A stretch of 64,000 bases of DNA, taken from positions 1-64,000 of the forward strand of contig JAYRGW010000006.1 in assembly GCA_041907665.1 (NCBI GenBank). The letters are read 5' to 3'. The DNA is from JAAYUD01 sp041907665. Lineage in GTDB: Bacteria; Bacteroidota; Bacteroidia; Bacteroidales; Bacteroidaceae. The translations under genes and the position numbers were made by a program. Shown here in pieces: positions 36,408-44,306 of this stretch. The notes under the pieces were generated by a model. That model was given only the letters and a program-made list of their open reading frames with translations. It was not told where the DNA came from and searched no databases. Numbering within the stretch: position 1 is the first letter of the stretch; each line of letters starts with the position of its first letter.

Positions 36408-39400
36408 TTATAATCTATTTTTATCTGTAATAATTTGCCTTTTAATAGCATGTTCGCGCCACCAGCATTGTAATACAGGAACAACAAACATGGTAATTGT
36501 TTGTATCAGCATTCCACCGAAAGCCGGTATTGCCATCGGAACCATGATATCGGATCCTTTACCTACAGATGATAGTACTGGGAGCAGTGCAATAAGCGAC
36601 GCCGCTGTTGTCATAGCCGCTGGACGTACTCTTTTTAGACCTGCTTTCACTACCGCTTCTCGAATACCTTCTTTCGTCTGTGGATTCTTTTGCAAAAAAG
36701 ATTGATGAATGAGAGTACCCATCAGTACACCATCGTCAGTTGCAATACCGAATAATGCTATGAACCCTACCCAAACAGCAACGCTTAAGTTGATAGTATG
36801 TATTTGAAATAAGGTTCGCATGTTTATTCCTGCAATATTAAAATTGAGGAACCAATCTTGTCCATATAGCCAGATTAGAATGAAGCCTCCTGCAAAAGCT
36901 ACAAAAACACCTGAAAAATGAATGAAAGAGGCTGTAACCGATTTGAACTGAAAATACAATACCAATAGAATAATAAGTAAACTGATAGGAATTACAATCA
37001 GCAGTCTATTAGTAGCCCTTGCTTCTTGTTCATAGTTCCCTGCAAATTGATAAGTAACTCCTTTCGGAAGTACAATTTGCCCTGACTCTATTTTATGACT
37101 TAGTATTTTCTTTGCCTGATTTACAACATCTACTTCGGCTTTAGAACTTTCTTTGTCAAAAATAACATATCCTACTAAAAAAGCATTTTCGCTTGAGATC
37201 ATTTGTGCGCCATGTCCAAATTTCAGTGTTGCCAATTCACCTAATGGTATTTGGGTACCGTCTGGAGTGGGTATGAGTATTTCAGACAATGCGTCTGGAT
37301 TATCACGTAGCTCTCGGGCATATCTTAGTCTTATAGGGAAACGCTCACGTCCTTCCACCGATGTACTTAACTGCATTCCACCAATGGCAGATGAGAGTAT
37401 TTCTTGTAAATTGCTTACCTTTATGCCATACCTTGACATTTTTTCGCGGTCTAATTGGATTTCTAGATAAGGTGAGCCTGTGGTGTGGTCGTAGAATACA
37501 GAAGATGGTAAAATGGAAGGAATCTTTTTTAATTCCTTTTCTATAAGATTGCCAGCTTGTTCAATGCTTTCTAGATTTGGACCGTATATTTTCACTCCCA
37601 TTGGAGCACGCATACCAGTCGAGAGCATAACCATTCGTGTGGCTATCGGCTGAAGTTTTGGAGAGCTTGTCAGTCCGGGTAGGTCGCTTGCTTTTAATAT
37701 CTCGTTCCATATATCATTTTTTGTTTTGATTTGTGGTCTCCATTGTCTGTAATATTCTCCATTTGTATTGGGAATTAAACTATCTATTGGGATGATTCGG
37801 AAGGACTTCGTAGGATCATACATTGTTCCACCTCTTAATATAAAGCGTCCATGTCTATCGGTTTTGAACTTTGCTCTTTCTCCATCTTTATCGAGCATGT
37901 ATTCAGGCCGATAATTAATTATTGTTTCAAACATTTGGATCGGTGCAGGGTCTAGTGCCGAATTGGCTCTTCCCCATTTACCTACGGCTGATTCTATTTC
38001 CGGAATATTTTTTATTCGTCTATCCAATATACTAATGTATTCTTTATTTTGTTCGACTCCGGAGTTGGGCATACTTGTAGGCATCAGTAAGTACGAACCT
38101 TCGTCCAGACTGGGCATAAACTCTTTGCCTATTCCCGGAAGTGCTGATGCTATTTTTTCGACTACCGATGTCTTTCGTATTGGAGATGGAATAAATCTGA
38201 ATATTTTGTCGAATCCTTGCCAGATAATAAGTCCTGATAACAATGTAAATACCGGTATCATCATAAATTTCCATCGGTGGACAAGGCACCAACGTAGTAT
38301 TTTTTCGTAATATATCACTAAAGCCCACAGTGCTGAAAGGATAATAGCAACGATAATAGTTACAAATAGTATATTAAATACTATTCCATTTTGTGGCCCT
38401 AAGGGGAGCCATTCGGAAGATAGTAGGTATATGGCTGTCAGAATCGTAATACCAATATTGATACGGTTCGGATAGCTTTCTTTGTTTTTTACCCATTTAT
38501 CAGCGAATAAATTATTGCCTCCTATGAGAATTAAGGCTATCGCAATAATGGATCCGTACAAAAACAATAGGACTATACCACTTATTATGAGCACTACGTT
38601 TAGTGATTTGCGTATTTTTCGCAGTGGTATTTTCCACGAAAAAATCCAATAAGCTAGTGTGGGCAGGATAATAAGTCCTAAGAGAAATGATGATGCTAGC
38701 GCAAATGTTTTAGTAAATGCCAACGGATGAAACATTTTTCCTTCTTGCGCTTGCATAGCAAAGACGGGCAAAAAGCTAATGATAGTAGTAAGCATTGCTG
38801 TACTGATTGCTCCTGATACTTCACATACTGCTTCATAAATAATTTGTTCCAGCTCTTTTTTTCTTATAGTCGATTTATCAATCTTTGATGGTAGGTGTCT
38901 GACGATATTTTCCATGAAAACAACTCCCACATCGACCATCACCCCGATGGCGATTGCAATGCCAGATAGCGCTACTATATTCGCTTCTACCCCTGTTAGT
39001 TTCATAATAATGAAGGTGCATAGCACTGACAAAGGAAGCATTCCTGCAATGACGGCTGAAGCGCGAAGATTTAAAACCAATACGATAACAACAATGATAC
39101 AGATCAATATCTCATGGCTTAAAGCACTTTTTAATGTACCTACTGTTTCTTTTATCAATTGTGTACGGTCGTAGAATGGAACAACCGTAACCTTTGATAT
39201 TGTTCCGTTTGCGAGTCTTTTTTGAGGCATCCCAGCGTCTAGCTCTTTTATTTTAGACTTTACGTTATTGATTACGTCCATAGGGTTAGAGCCATATCTA
39301 GCAACTATAACCCCACCTACAGCCTCTACTCCTTCTTTATCAAGACCACCACGGCGATCTCCCGGTCCAAAAGTTACAGTCGCTATATCTTTGATTCTAA

Positions 39401-40223
39401 TAGGAACCCCATCCCTTGAAGTGATGGCAGAGTTTTCTAAGTCTGTTATGTTTTTGATATATCCTAATCCACGTATCAGGTATTCCACTTTGTTGATTTC
39501 TATTGTCCCTGCTCCTATGTCAATGTTACTTTTCTTGATAGCATCCATTACGTCCATTACAGAGATCTTGTATGAACGGAGTGCCTCAGGATTGACGTCT
39601 ATTTGGTATTCTTTTACAAATCCACCCACTGAAGCGACTTCAGACACCCCTTCGGCAGCACTTAATCCATATTTCACATAATAATCTTGAATTGTGCGCA
39701 ATTCTTGCGGGTCCCATCCTCCAACAGGTTTGTTTGTTCGTGGATCTCGTCCTTCCAATGTATACCAATATATTTGACCTAATGCAGTAGCATCAGGTCC
39801 CAGAGCAGGTTTGACTCCTTCTGGGAGTATACCAGCTGGCAGTGAATTTAGCTTTTCTAAAATACGTGAACGACTCCAATAAAACTCTACATTGTCTTTA
39901 AAAATAATATAAATAAAAGACATTCCGAACATAGAGGTACTGCGAATGGTTTTCACGCCTGGTATACCTAGTAGTGCTGTAGTAAGAGGATAGGTAATCT
40001 GTTCTTGAATATCTTTAGGAGAACGTCCCATCCATTCTGTTGCAACTATTTGTTGATTATCTCCTACATCAGGAATTGCATCTACTGATACCGGATTGCG
40101 TGGTAGTAGAGAATTCTGCCAATTAAAGGGCGCAGTAGCTAGTCCGCCTATTATGATGACAATAAGTAGTATAGCTGTAACAATTCTATTTTGTAGAAAG
40201 TATTTAATGATTTTTTGAAGCAT
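36408..40223 (-). CDS. cusA: CusA/CzcA-type heavy-metal RND efflux transporter
   Basis: The 1271-residue inner-membrane pump drives metal export by proton antiport. Two periplasmic porter halves and RND transmembrane bundles are visible; aspartate 431 in the TM4 motif (AIGVMVDVGVVFMENI) is the predicted proton relay, and TM1 begins at residue 15. It is over 200 residues longer than E. coli CusA (1047). The extra part is a membrane-rich segment at about 520-690 between the two halves (NVVLIISGIVLLFLYG; ILTAIYLLSSEWLPLG; ILFVTIIVAIILSALWA). Comparable inserts are known in Bacteroidetes. Cu(I)/Ag(I) rather than Zn/Co is inferred from its Met-rich partner CusC and the HMA and HYC proteins. Confidence 0.93.
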   Translation of the reverse strand: MLQKIIKYFLQNRIVTAILLIVIIIGGLATAPFNWQNSLLPRNPVSVDAIPDVGDNQQIVATEWMGRSPKDIQEQITYPLTTALLGIPGVKTIRSTSMFGMSFIYIIFKDNVEFYWSRSRILEKLNSLPAGILPEGVKPALGPDATALGQIYWYTLEGRDPRTNKPVGGWDPQELRTIQDYYVKYGLSAAEGVSEVASVGGFVKEYQIDVNPEALRSYKISVMDVMDAIKKSNIDIGAGTIEINKVEYLIRGLGYIKNITDLENSAITSRDGVPIRIKDIATVTFGPGDRRGGLDKEGVEAVGGVIVARYGSNPMDVINNVKSKIKELDAGMPQKRLANGTISKVTVVPFYDRTQLIKETVGTLKSALSHEILICIIVVIVLVLNLRASAVIAGMLPLSVLCTFIIMKLTGVEANIVALSGIAIAIGVMVDVGVVFMENIVRHLPSKIDKSTIRKKELEQIIYEAVCEVSGAISTAMLTTIISFLPVFAMQAQEGKMFHPLAFTKTFALASSFLLGLIILPTLAYWIFSWKIPLRKIRKSLNVVLIISGIVLLFLYGSIIAIALILIGGNNLFADKWVKNKESYPNRINIGITILTAIYLLSSEWLPLGPQNGIVFNILFVTIIVAIILSALWALVIYYEKILRWCLVHRWKFMMIPVFTLLSGLIIWQGFDKIFRFIPSPIRKTSVVEKIASALPGIGKEFMPSLDEGSYLLMPTSMPNSGVEQNKEYISILDRRIKNIPEIESAVGKWGRANSALDPAPIQMFETIINYRPEYMLDKDGERAKFKTDRHGRFILRGGTMYDPTKSFRIIPIDSLIPNTNGEYYRQWRPQIKTKNDIWNEILKASDLPGLTSSPKLQPIATRMVMLSTGMRAPMGVKIYGPNLESIEQAGNLIEKELKKIPSILPSSVFYDHTTGSPYLEIQLDREKMSRYGIKVSNLQEILSSAIGGMQLSTSVEGRERFPIRLRYARELRDNPDALSEILIPTPDGTQIPLGELATLKFGHGAQMISSENAFLVGYVIFDKESSKAEVDVVNQAKKILSHKIESGQIVLPKGVTYQFAGNYEQEARATNRLLIVIPISLLIILLVLYFQFKSVTASFIHFSGVFVAFAGGFILIWLYGQDWFLNFNIAGINMRTLFQIHTINLSVAVWVGFIALFGIATDDGVLMGTLIHQSFLQKNPQTKEGIREAVVKAGLKRVRPAAMTTAASLIALLPVLSSVGKGSDIMVPMAIPAFGGMLIQTITMFVVPVLQCWWREHAIKRQIITDKNRL

Positions 40224-40297
40224 ATTGTTCTTTATTAATGGCTTTGTAGTAAATGCCGAAAGTATTTATACAAAGTCTATTTTACGAATAGATACAA

Positions 40298-40327
40298 GTA
40301 TACTGCATATATAAAAATGTAGTATAC
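40298..40327. promoter_or_regulatory. Near-perfect inverted repeat between HYC gene and cusA
   Basis: GTATACTGCAT (40298-40308) pairs with ATGTAGTATAC (40317-40327), 11 bp with one G.T pair, loop 8. It stands 75 bases upstream of cusA in the 150-base gap after the HYC_CC_PP gene. No T-tract follows on either strand, so it could be an operator or an mRNA processing/stability hairpin rather than a terminator. Confidence 0.4.
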
Positions 40328-40373
40328 GAATCTCACAATATACTCGATTTAGAAGAATGTTATTGTATGTAAA

Positions 40374-40811
40374 TCAAGATATTGTGGTAAAAACAATAGC
40401 AGATGGAGGAGCACGAAATCCCCTTGATTTTGTTAGATGATGGTCGTAAAACGGCGTTCGATATATGGTTGGACCGTATTCGAAGATTCTTTTCGATGGC
40501 TGGAGTAAAAAAATAGGCAATTGCGTCATTTCTGCCAACAGATTGTAGGTCCATTGAGGATATAATTGCATCTGTTCTCCCGTCATGAAAGACGATTGTA
40601 CTTTAAAAAATAGTGAAGTCGTTTTGCAGTGCTTGCAATGTTTATGCATAGAGCAGCAAGACATCTCGGCGCTTTTATCATTTTGATAAGAAAAATGCCC
40701 CATCATGGAAGTACCCACTAATGTCGTTCCACAATAGTGTGAATCTACTGTGATTCCTATCATTCCAATAAGAAAGATAATAATAATTGATATGTGGGTA
40801 AACTTTTTCAT
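40374..40811 (-). CDS. HYC_CC_PP family secreted protein
   Basis: The 145-residue protein has a signal segment (ISIIIIFLIGMIGITV), then the three hallmarks of this small Bacteroidetes family in order: HYC at residues 25-27, CC at 52-53 in a Cys/His/Met-rich cluster (MSCCSMHKHCKHC), and PP near the C-terminus (RAPPSA). The Cys/His/Met cluster suggests metal binding. It is the first gene of the copper efflux operon, and in related genomes the family is commonly beside Cus-type genes. The mRNA leader is only about 4 bases if the promoter at 40821-40853 is used. Confidence 0.85.
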   Translation of the reverse strand: MKKFTHISIIIIFLIGMIGITVDSHYCGTTLVGTSMMGHFSYQNDKSAEMSCCSMHKHCKHCKTTSLFFKVQSSFMTGEQMQLYPQWTYNLLAEMTQLPIFLLQPSKRIFEYGPTIYRTPFYDHHLTKSRGFRAPPSAIVFTTIS

Positions 40812-40820
40812 ACTCTGTCA

Positions 40821-40853
40821 CAAAGATATATATATACGATTAAAAAGAACAAA
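40821..40853 (-). promoter_or_regulatory. Promoter of the HYC-Cus operon (TTTG-N21-TATCTTTG)
   Basis: On the minus strand TTTG at 40853-40850 is followed by 21 bases and TATCTTTG at 40828-40821, an exact match to the Bacteroidetes consensus and spacing. The -7 box ends only 10 bases from the ATG at 40811, leaving a leader of about 3-5 bases. Confidence 0.8.
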
Positions 40854-40926
40854 ATATTTAATATATAATAACTAAAGATTTTGTTCTTTTTGAGATGTAT
40901 CATATTTAGAAAAAGAAAACGATTTT

Positions 40927-41577
40927 TTATTCGGCATTCTTCTTTAGCCATTCTAACCGGCGGGTGTCGGGCAAGTGTTTTACTTTAAAGTTCTCGAATG
41001 TAGCTTTGAATCCTTTTCCATCGGGACAGGCAGCCATCAGTCCTATCATAACCGGTGTATTGTTGTTCAGCCAGGCATTGCGCATCATTACGTAGCTCTT
41101 ATCGTCAAACGAATAGAATATTTCTACGGCATCCAGTCTTCTTATGGCTTTAATCCAAATGTAGGGGACTGGCTTTTCGAGTGTCACTACACTCCAGTCG
41201 CTTTTTTCGTGTGTCACTACAGTGCTCAAATTGTATTTGCCATCTACATATTCTATCCCGGTTTTGATATAATTCTTTTGGTCTATTCTTATCATCAATC
41301 CGGCTTGATCGAATCGGGCTTTATAGTCACCGCTTATTTTTACTTTGGCTTCAAATTCACCTCCATAGGTGGTGTAGTAAAAAGGTGCATCATCTACTGT
41401 GAAACCATAGTGAGAGATACGCCAGTAGTCACTTTGTGGAGTTACAGAAAGTGTCAGCGTATTGTTTTTTATTTCCCATTGTTCCGGTTCGTTAAACCAT
41501 TGCATTTTTTCTAGTGTTTGTGCCGAAACAGAAGGGACAAACAGCAGCGTAAATAGTGCAAAATATAAATTCTTCAT
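40927..41577 (-). CDS. DUF1349 secreted protein (concanavalin-like fold)
   Basis: From ATG at 41577 the product has 216 residues; the frame reaches a TTG at 41586, which is less likely. A signal peptide (MKNLYFALFTLLFVPSVSAQ) precedes a single DUF1349 domain covering almost the whole protein (ISGDYKARFDQAGLMIRIDQKNYIKTGIEYVDGKYNLSTV...FKATFENFKVKHLP). Members have a jelly-roll fold and are thought to bind or modify carbohydrate, but the activity is unknown. It is divergent from the LuxR gene, sharing the palindromic promoter at 41624-41641. Confidence 0.87.
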   Translation of the reverse strand: MKNLYFALFTLLFVPSVSAQTLEKMQWFNEPEQWEIKNNTLTLSVTPQSDYWRISHYGFTVDDAPFYYTTYGGEFEAKVKISGDYKARFDQAGLMIRIDQKNYIKTGIEYVDGKYNLSTVVTHEKSDWSVVTLEKPVPYIWIKAIRRLDAVEIFYSFDDKSYVMMRNAWLNNNTPVMIGLMAACPDGKGFKATFENFKVKHLPDTRRLEWLKKNAE

Positions 41578-41623
41578 ATACTGCAATTTTTTTTTGTGAT
41601 GTTTTCGATTAAACTATATTTAA

Positions 41624-41663
41624 TTACCTTTGCAAAGGTAACGGCTTCATTTGGAGCGGGCAA
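41624..41663. promoter_or_regulatory. Divergent promoter with two -7 boxes back to back in an 18-bp palindrome
   Basis: TTACCTTTGCAAAGGTAA at 41624-41641 is a perfect palindrome. Its right-reading half is the -7 box TACCTTTG (41625-41632) for the LuxR gene at 41700. Its left-reading half is TACCTTTG (41640-41633) for DUF1349 at 41577. The leftward promoter also has TTG at 41663-41661 with a 20-base spacer. The rightward promoter has no well-placed -33. Confidence 0.7.
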
Positions 41664-41699
41664 TACTGAAAAATAACCATTTTATATTATCCGAATACA

Positions 41700-42452
41700 A
41701 TGAACATTGAGACTCAGTTGAATGATGAACTATTAAAGCAGTTGTTTGCCGATGACAAACAATATTCTATCTGTTTGGAAGAATACAAGAGTCTTGCTCG
41801 AATGTATGCTTATAACGAAAATGCTGTTGCCGTATTGAGTGATATGAAGTCCAATGCGAGTTATATCTATTATGGTAAGGTAGCTTTAAAGCTAGGATTG
41901 GGCGATACAGGAACAGAAGAATTTATTCATTCTATTTGGGAAGACAAAATACTCAATCGTATTCATCCTGACGACTTAGTCGAGAAACAACTGCAAGAAC
42001 TATCTTTCTTTCATTTTTTAAAAGGAGTTCCTCTTAAGAATAGGGGCGATTATCACATTGTCAATCATATTCGGATGCTTGATGTAGATGGGGTATACAT
42101 ACCTGTACTTCATCGAATGTTTTACGTCGCTATTTTCCCAAACGGCAGTGTCTGGCTGGCCCTGTGTTTATACAATCTTTCTTCCGACGATTCATTTGGA
42201 AGTTCTGTGGTCAATACCGCCGATGGACGTTCTTTCGAACTTGAGAAAACGACAGGCAAGAATCTGTTGTCTAAGAGAGAAAAAGAAGTGTTGCGCTTGA
42301 TTAATAGTGGGACAACAAGCAAGAAGATTGCACAAATGCTTTCTATCAGTACCAATACGGTAAACAGACATCGTCAGAATATTTTGGAAAAACTGCAAGT
42401 GAACAATTCAATCGAAGCTTGCCGTATTGCCAAGGGGTTGAAGATTCTTTGA
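41700..42452 (+). CDS. LuxR-type helix-turn-helix regulator with PAS-like N-terminus
   Basis: The 250-residue protein has a C-terminal LuxR/NarL helix-turn-helix at about 188-248 (LSKREKEVLRLINSGTTSKKIAQMLSISTNTVNRHRQNILEKL). The N-terminal half (about 60-175, IHPDDLVEKQLQELSFFHFLKG and VFYVAIFPNGSVWLALCLYN) resembles PAS-type regulators of Bacteroidetes. There is no receiver domain. It shares its promoter region with DUF1349 and precedes a GH18 gene by 73 bases with no clear promoter between, so it may be cotranscribed with it and control both. Confidence 0.9.
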   Translation: MNIETQLNDELLKQLFADDKQYSICLEEYKSLARMYAYNENAVAVLSDMKSNASYIYYGKVALKLGLGDTGTEEFIHSIWEDKILNRIHPDDLVEKQLQELSFFHFLKGVPLKNRGDYHIVNHIRMLDVDGVYIPVLHRMFYVAIFPNGSVWLALCLYNLSSDDSFGSSVVNTADGRSFELEKTTGKNLLSKREKEVLRLINSGTTSKKIAQMLSISTNTVNRHRQNILEKLQVNNSIEACRIAKGLKIL

Positions 42453-42525
42453 TCTACCTCATGGATAAAATGTCCGCTGTATAATCGGTCTTTTGTGTTA
42501 GTATAAACAATACAATTTATATATC

Positions 42526-43545
42526 ATGAAGAAGTTATATCTGTGTATTTGGGCTCTATTGATGGTCGTTGCGAGTTATGCATCTCGTTCGCATCAACCC
42601 AATGTCATTGTCGGCTATGTCACATCATGGAGTTCTGTGATGCCCGATCCGTCTTTATTGACACAAATCAATTATGCTTTTGCTCATGTCGATTCGACAT
42701 TCTGTGGCGTAACTATTGCCAATGTAGATCGTCTTCGAAGTATCGTTAAATTAAAAGAGACAGCTCCTTCTTTAAAGGTCGTTTTGTCTATTGGAGGATG
42801 GCAAGCCGGAAACTTTAGCGAAATGGCTGCTGATGAAAAACACCGTAAATCATTTGTCGGTAATTGTAAACGTTTGGTCAATAGTCTGAATCTGGATGGT
42901 ATAGATATTGATTGGGAGTATCCCACCGTTGGTGTTGCCGGAATCTCTTCTTCTCCGGACGATACTCGGAACTTCACATTGTTGATCAAAGACCTTCGCA
43001 GAGCTCTTGGCAAAAGGCGGGTACTGACTGTTGCTTCAATAGCATACGGCAAGTTTATAGATTTTGCGGCTATAGCCAAATATGTGGATTATATCAATAT
43101 TATGGCTTACGATATAGACAATCCACCTCATCATCAAGCACCTCTCTTTCGTTCGGATATGGCAGGACACCTATCGTGCGAAGAAGCAGTGAAAGCGCAT
43201 CTCGCCTTTGGAGTACCTCCCTATAAATTGGTCTTGGGTATTCCTTTTTATGGGCGTATGCTGAATGAGGGCGCTTATCGTAGTTATAAAGAACTCACTC
43301 TTCTTAAAGGTTATCAGCGCCATTGGGATGAAATAGCAAAAGTGCCTTATATGACCGATTCTATCGGCCACTATATTTGTTCGTACGAAGATGCCATGTC
43401 TATTCGTTGTAAATGTGCATTTATTAAGCAATGCGGATTGCGTGGAGCGATGTATTGGGAATATGCCTGCGATGATGAGAACGGTACTTTGCGAAAAGCT
43501 GTTTACGATAATCTCTTAGTAAGTGATAACAACATGATTCCGTAG
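42526..43545 (+). CDS. GH18 chitinase-like glycoside hydrolase
   Basis: The 339-residue protein has a signal peptide (about 1-20) and no lipobox. The GH18 SxGG motif is at residues 88-91 (KVVLSIGGW). The catalytic motif DGIDIDWE is at 124-131, with glutamate 131 as proton donor. YxR-type and MAYD motifs follow (INIMAYDID; LVLGIPFYGRM; AMYWEYACDD). It is a stand-alone catalytic domain of normal length. Chitin- or chito-oligosaccharide hydrolysis is likely; release of N-glycans is possible. It is separate from the GH18 of the first locus and differs in sequence. Confidence 0.92.
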   Translation: MKKLYLCIWALLMVVASYASRSHQPNVIVGYVTSWSSVMPDPSLLTQINYAFAHVDSTFCGVTIANVDRLRSIVKLKETAPSLKVVLSIGGWQAGNFSEMAADEKHRKSFVGNCKRLVNSLNLDGIDIDWEYPTVGVAGISSSPDDTRNFTLLIKDLRRALGKRRVLTVASIAYGKFIDFAAIAKYVDYINIMAYDIDNPPHHQAPLFRSDMAGHLSCEEAVKAHLAFGVPPYKLVLGIPFYGRMLNEGAYRSYKELTLLKGYQRHWDEIAKVPYMTDSIGHYICSYEDAMSIRCKCAFIKQCGLRGAMYWEYACDDENGTLRKAVYDNLLVSDNNMIP

Positions 43546-43557
43546 TCGATTTTATTT

Positions 43558-43598
43558 TTGCCATCTGTATTTTTTTCTTTAGGGAAAAGGGATGGCAA
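43558..43598. terminator. Hairpin between convergent GH18 and Crp/Fnr genes
   Basis: TTGCCATC (43558-43565) pairs with GATGGCAA (43591-43598). The 25-base interior (T-run, CTTTAGGGAAAAGG) can extend the stem partly. It lies between stops at 43545 and 43611, but lacks a canonical T-tract after the stem. Confidence 0.4.
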
Positions 43599-43610
43599 GA
43601 AATGTCCGGC

Positions 43611-44195
43611 CTATTGGAAAGAATCGGGAGTCGTTTCCTTTATCGTTTTCAGTACTCTGTTTAAGCTTCTTATATCAACTCCCAAATATGCAGCCATGTC
43701 GGCTTTAGCTATCTTCAGATGTTGTCTTTCTTGTAATACTATTAATTTGCGCAGTCCGTGTTCGATGTTATATACTTGTTGCAAGGATGCTCTACTGCTG
43801 GTATTTATAATTCGCTTAGCCAATTCTTCGATGAGTAGCTGATTGAATTGCGGATTTCGATTCATCATCAATTTGAAACAGTTTGTAGAGAACTGATATG
43901 CTTGTATGTCTGAGAGCGCTTCTATGTGGCATAAACATGGAATGTTGCGTATGGCTTCGATCTCTCCTGCTATTTCACCTTTTCCTAAGAATTCAAGAAT
44001 GAAATCTTTGCCGTTTTCTTCGGCGAAAAAGCATTTCACAAAGCCTTCTTTTATAATAATTACTTTGTTAGACTCTTGGCTCTGATTGAAAACAAAACTT
44101 CCTTTCGGATATTCCTTTAGTATAATATCCTTATTCGTTTGCTCTTTGTGCAATTGCTCGATATACGATAGAAAATGAATGTTTGTTCGCAGCAT
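43611..44195 (-). CDS. Crp/Fnr-family transcriptional regulator
   Basis: The 194-residue protein has a cyclic-nucleotide-binding-like domain at about 20-115 (LKEYPKGSFVFNQSQESNKVIIIKEGFVKCFFAEENGKDFILEFLGKG) and a short C-terminal helix-turn-helix (LKIAKADMAAYLGVDIRSLNRVLKTI). There is no N-terminal cysteine set for an FNR-type iron-sulfur cluster, so the signal is not oxygen by that route. It is divergent from the HAD phosphatase. A 16-bp palindrome in its leader is a likely self-operator. Confidence 0.9.
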   Translation of the reverse strand: MLRTNIHFLSYIEQLHKEQTNKDIILKEYPKGSFVFNQSQESNKVIIIKEGFVKCFFAEENGKDFILEFLGKGEIAGEIEAIRNIPCLCHIEALSDIQAYQFSTNCFKLMMNRNPQFNQLLIEELAKRIINTSSRASLQQVYNIEHGLRKLIVLQERQHLKIAKADMAAYLGVDIRSLNRVLKTIKETTPDSFQ

Positions 44196-44207
44196 CTCAA
44201 TATTATT

Positions 44208-44223
44208 AAGGACAATTGTCCTT
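44208..44223. promoter_or_regulatory. 16-bp perfect palindrome, putative operator of the Crp/Fnr regulator
   Basis: AAGGACAATTGTCCTT is a perfect dyad 13 bases upstream of the Crp/Fnr ATG. Its last two bases are part of the -33 TTG (44222-44224) of the divergent HAD promoter. Crp/Fnr dimers bind dyads of about this size, so the site could repress the HAD gene and autoregulate the regulator. Assignment is by position only. Confidence 0.55.
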
Positions 44224-44253
44224 GTTTATCTGTTTCAGTTCAATGTACCTTTG
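44222..44253 (+). promoter_or_regulatory. Promoter of the HAD gene (TTG-N21-TACCTTTG)
   Basis: TTG at 44222-44224, 21-base spacer, TACCTTTG at 44246-44253, then ATG at 44307. The -33 overlaps the 16-bp palindrome. The predicted start of transcription is about 44260. Confidence 0.7.
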
Positions 44254-44267
44254 CTTCGGCTTATATG

Positions 44268-44275
44268 CAAAGATA
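44268..44275 (-). promoter_or_regulatory. -7 box (TATCTTTG) for the Crp/Fnr gene, facing the HAD promoter
   Basis: On the minus strand TATCTTTG (44275-44268) would start transcription near 44261, running left to the ATG at 44195. This start almost coincides with that of the HAD promoter on the other strand, so the polymerases would face each other. No -33 was found. Confidence 0.55.
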
Positions 44276-44306
44276 CTATCTTGTTTTTTAATTTGCTAAA
44301 AATAAT

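Noticed and set aside
43558..43842. Plus-strand frame antisense to the Crp/Fnr gene
   Set aside because: It lies opposite a clear conserved gene and begins in the terminator-like hairpin.
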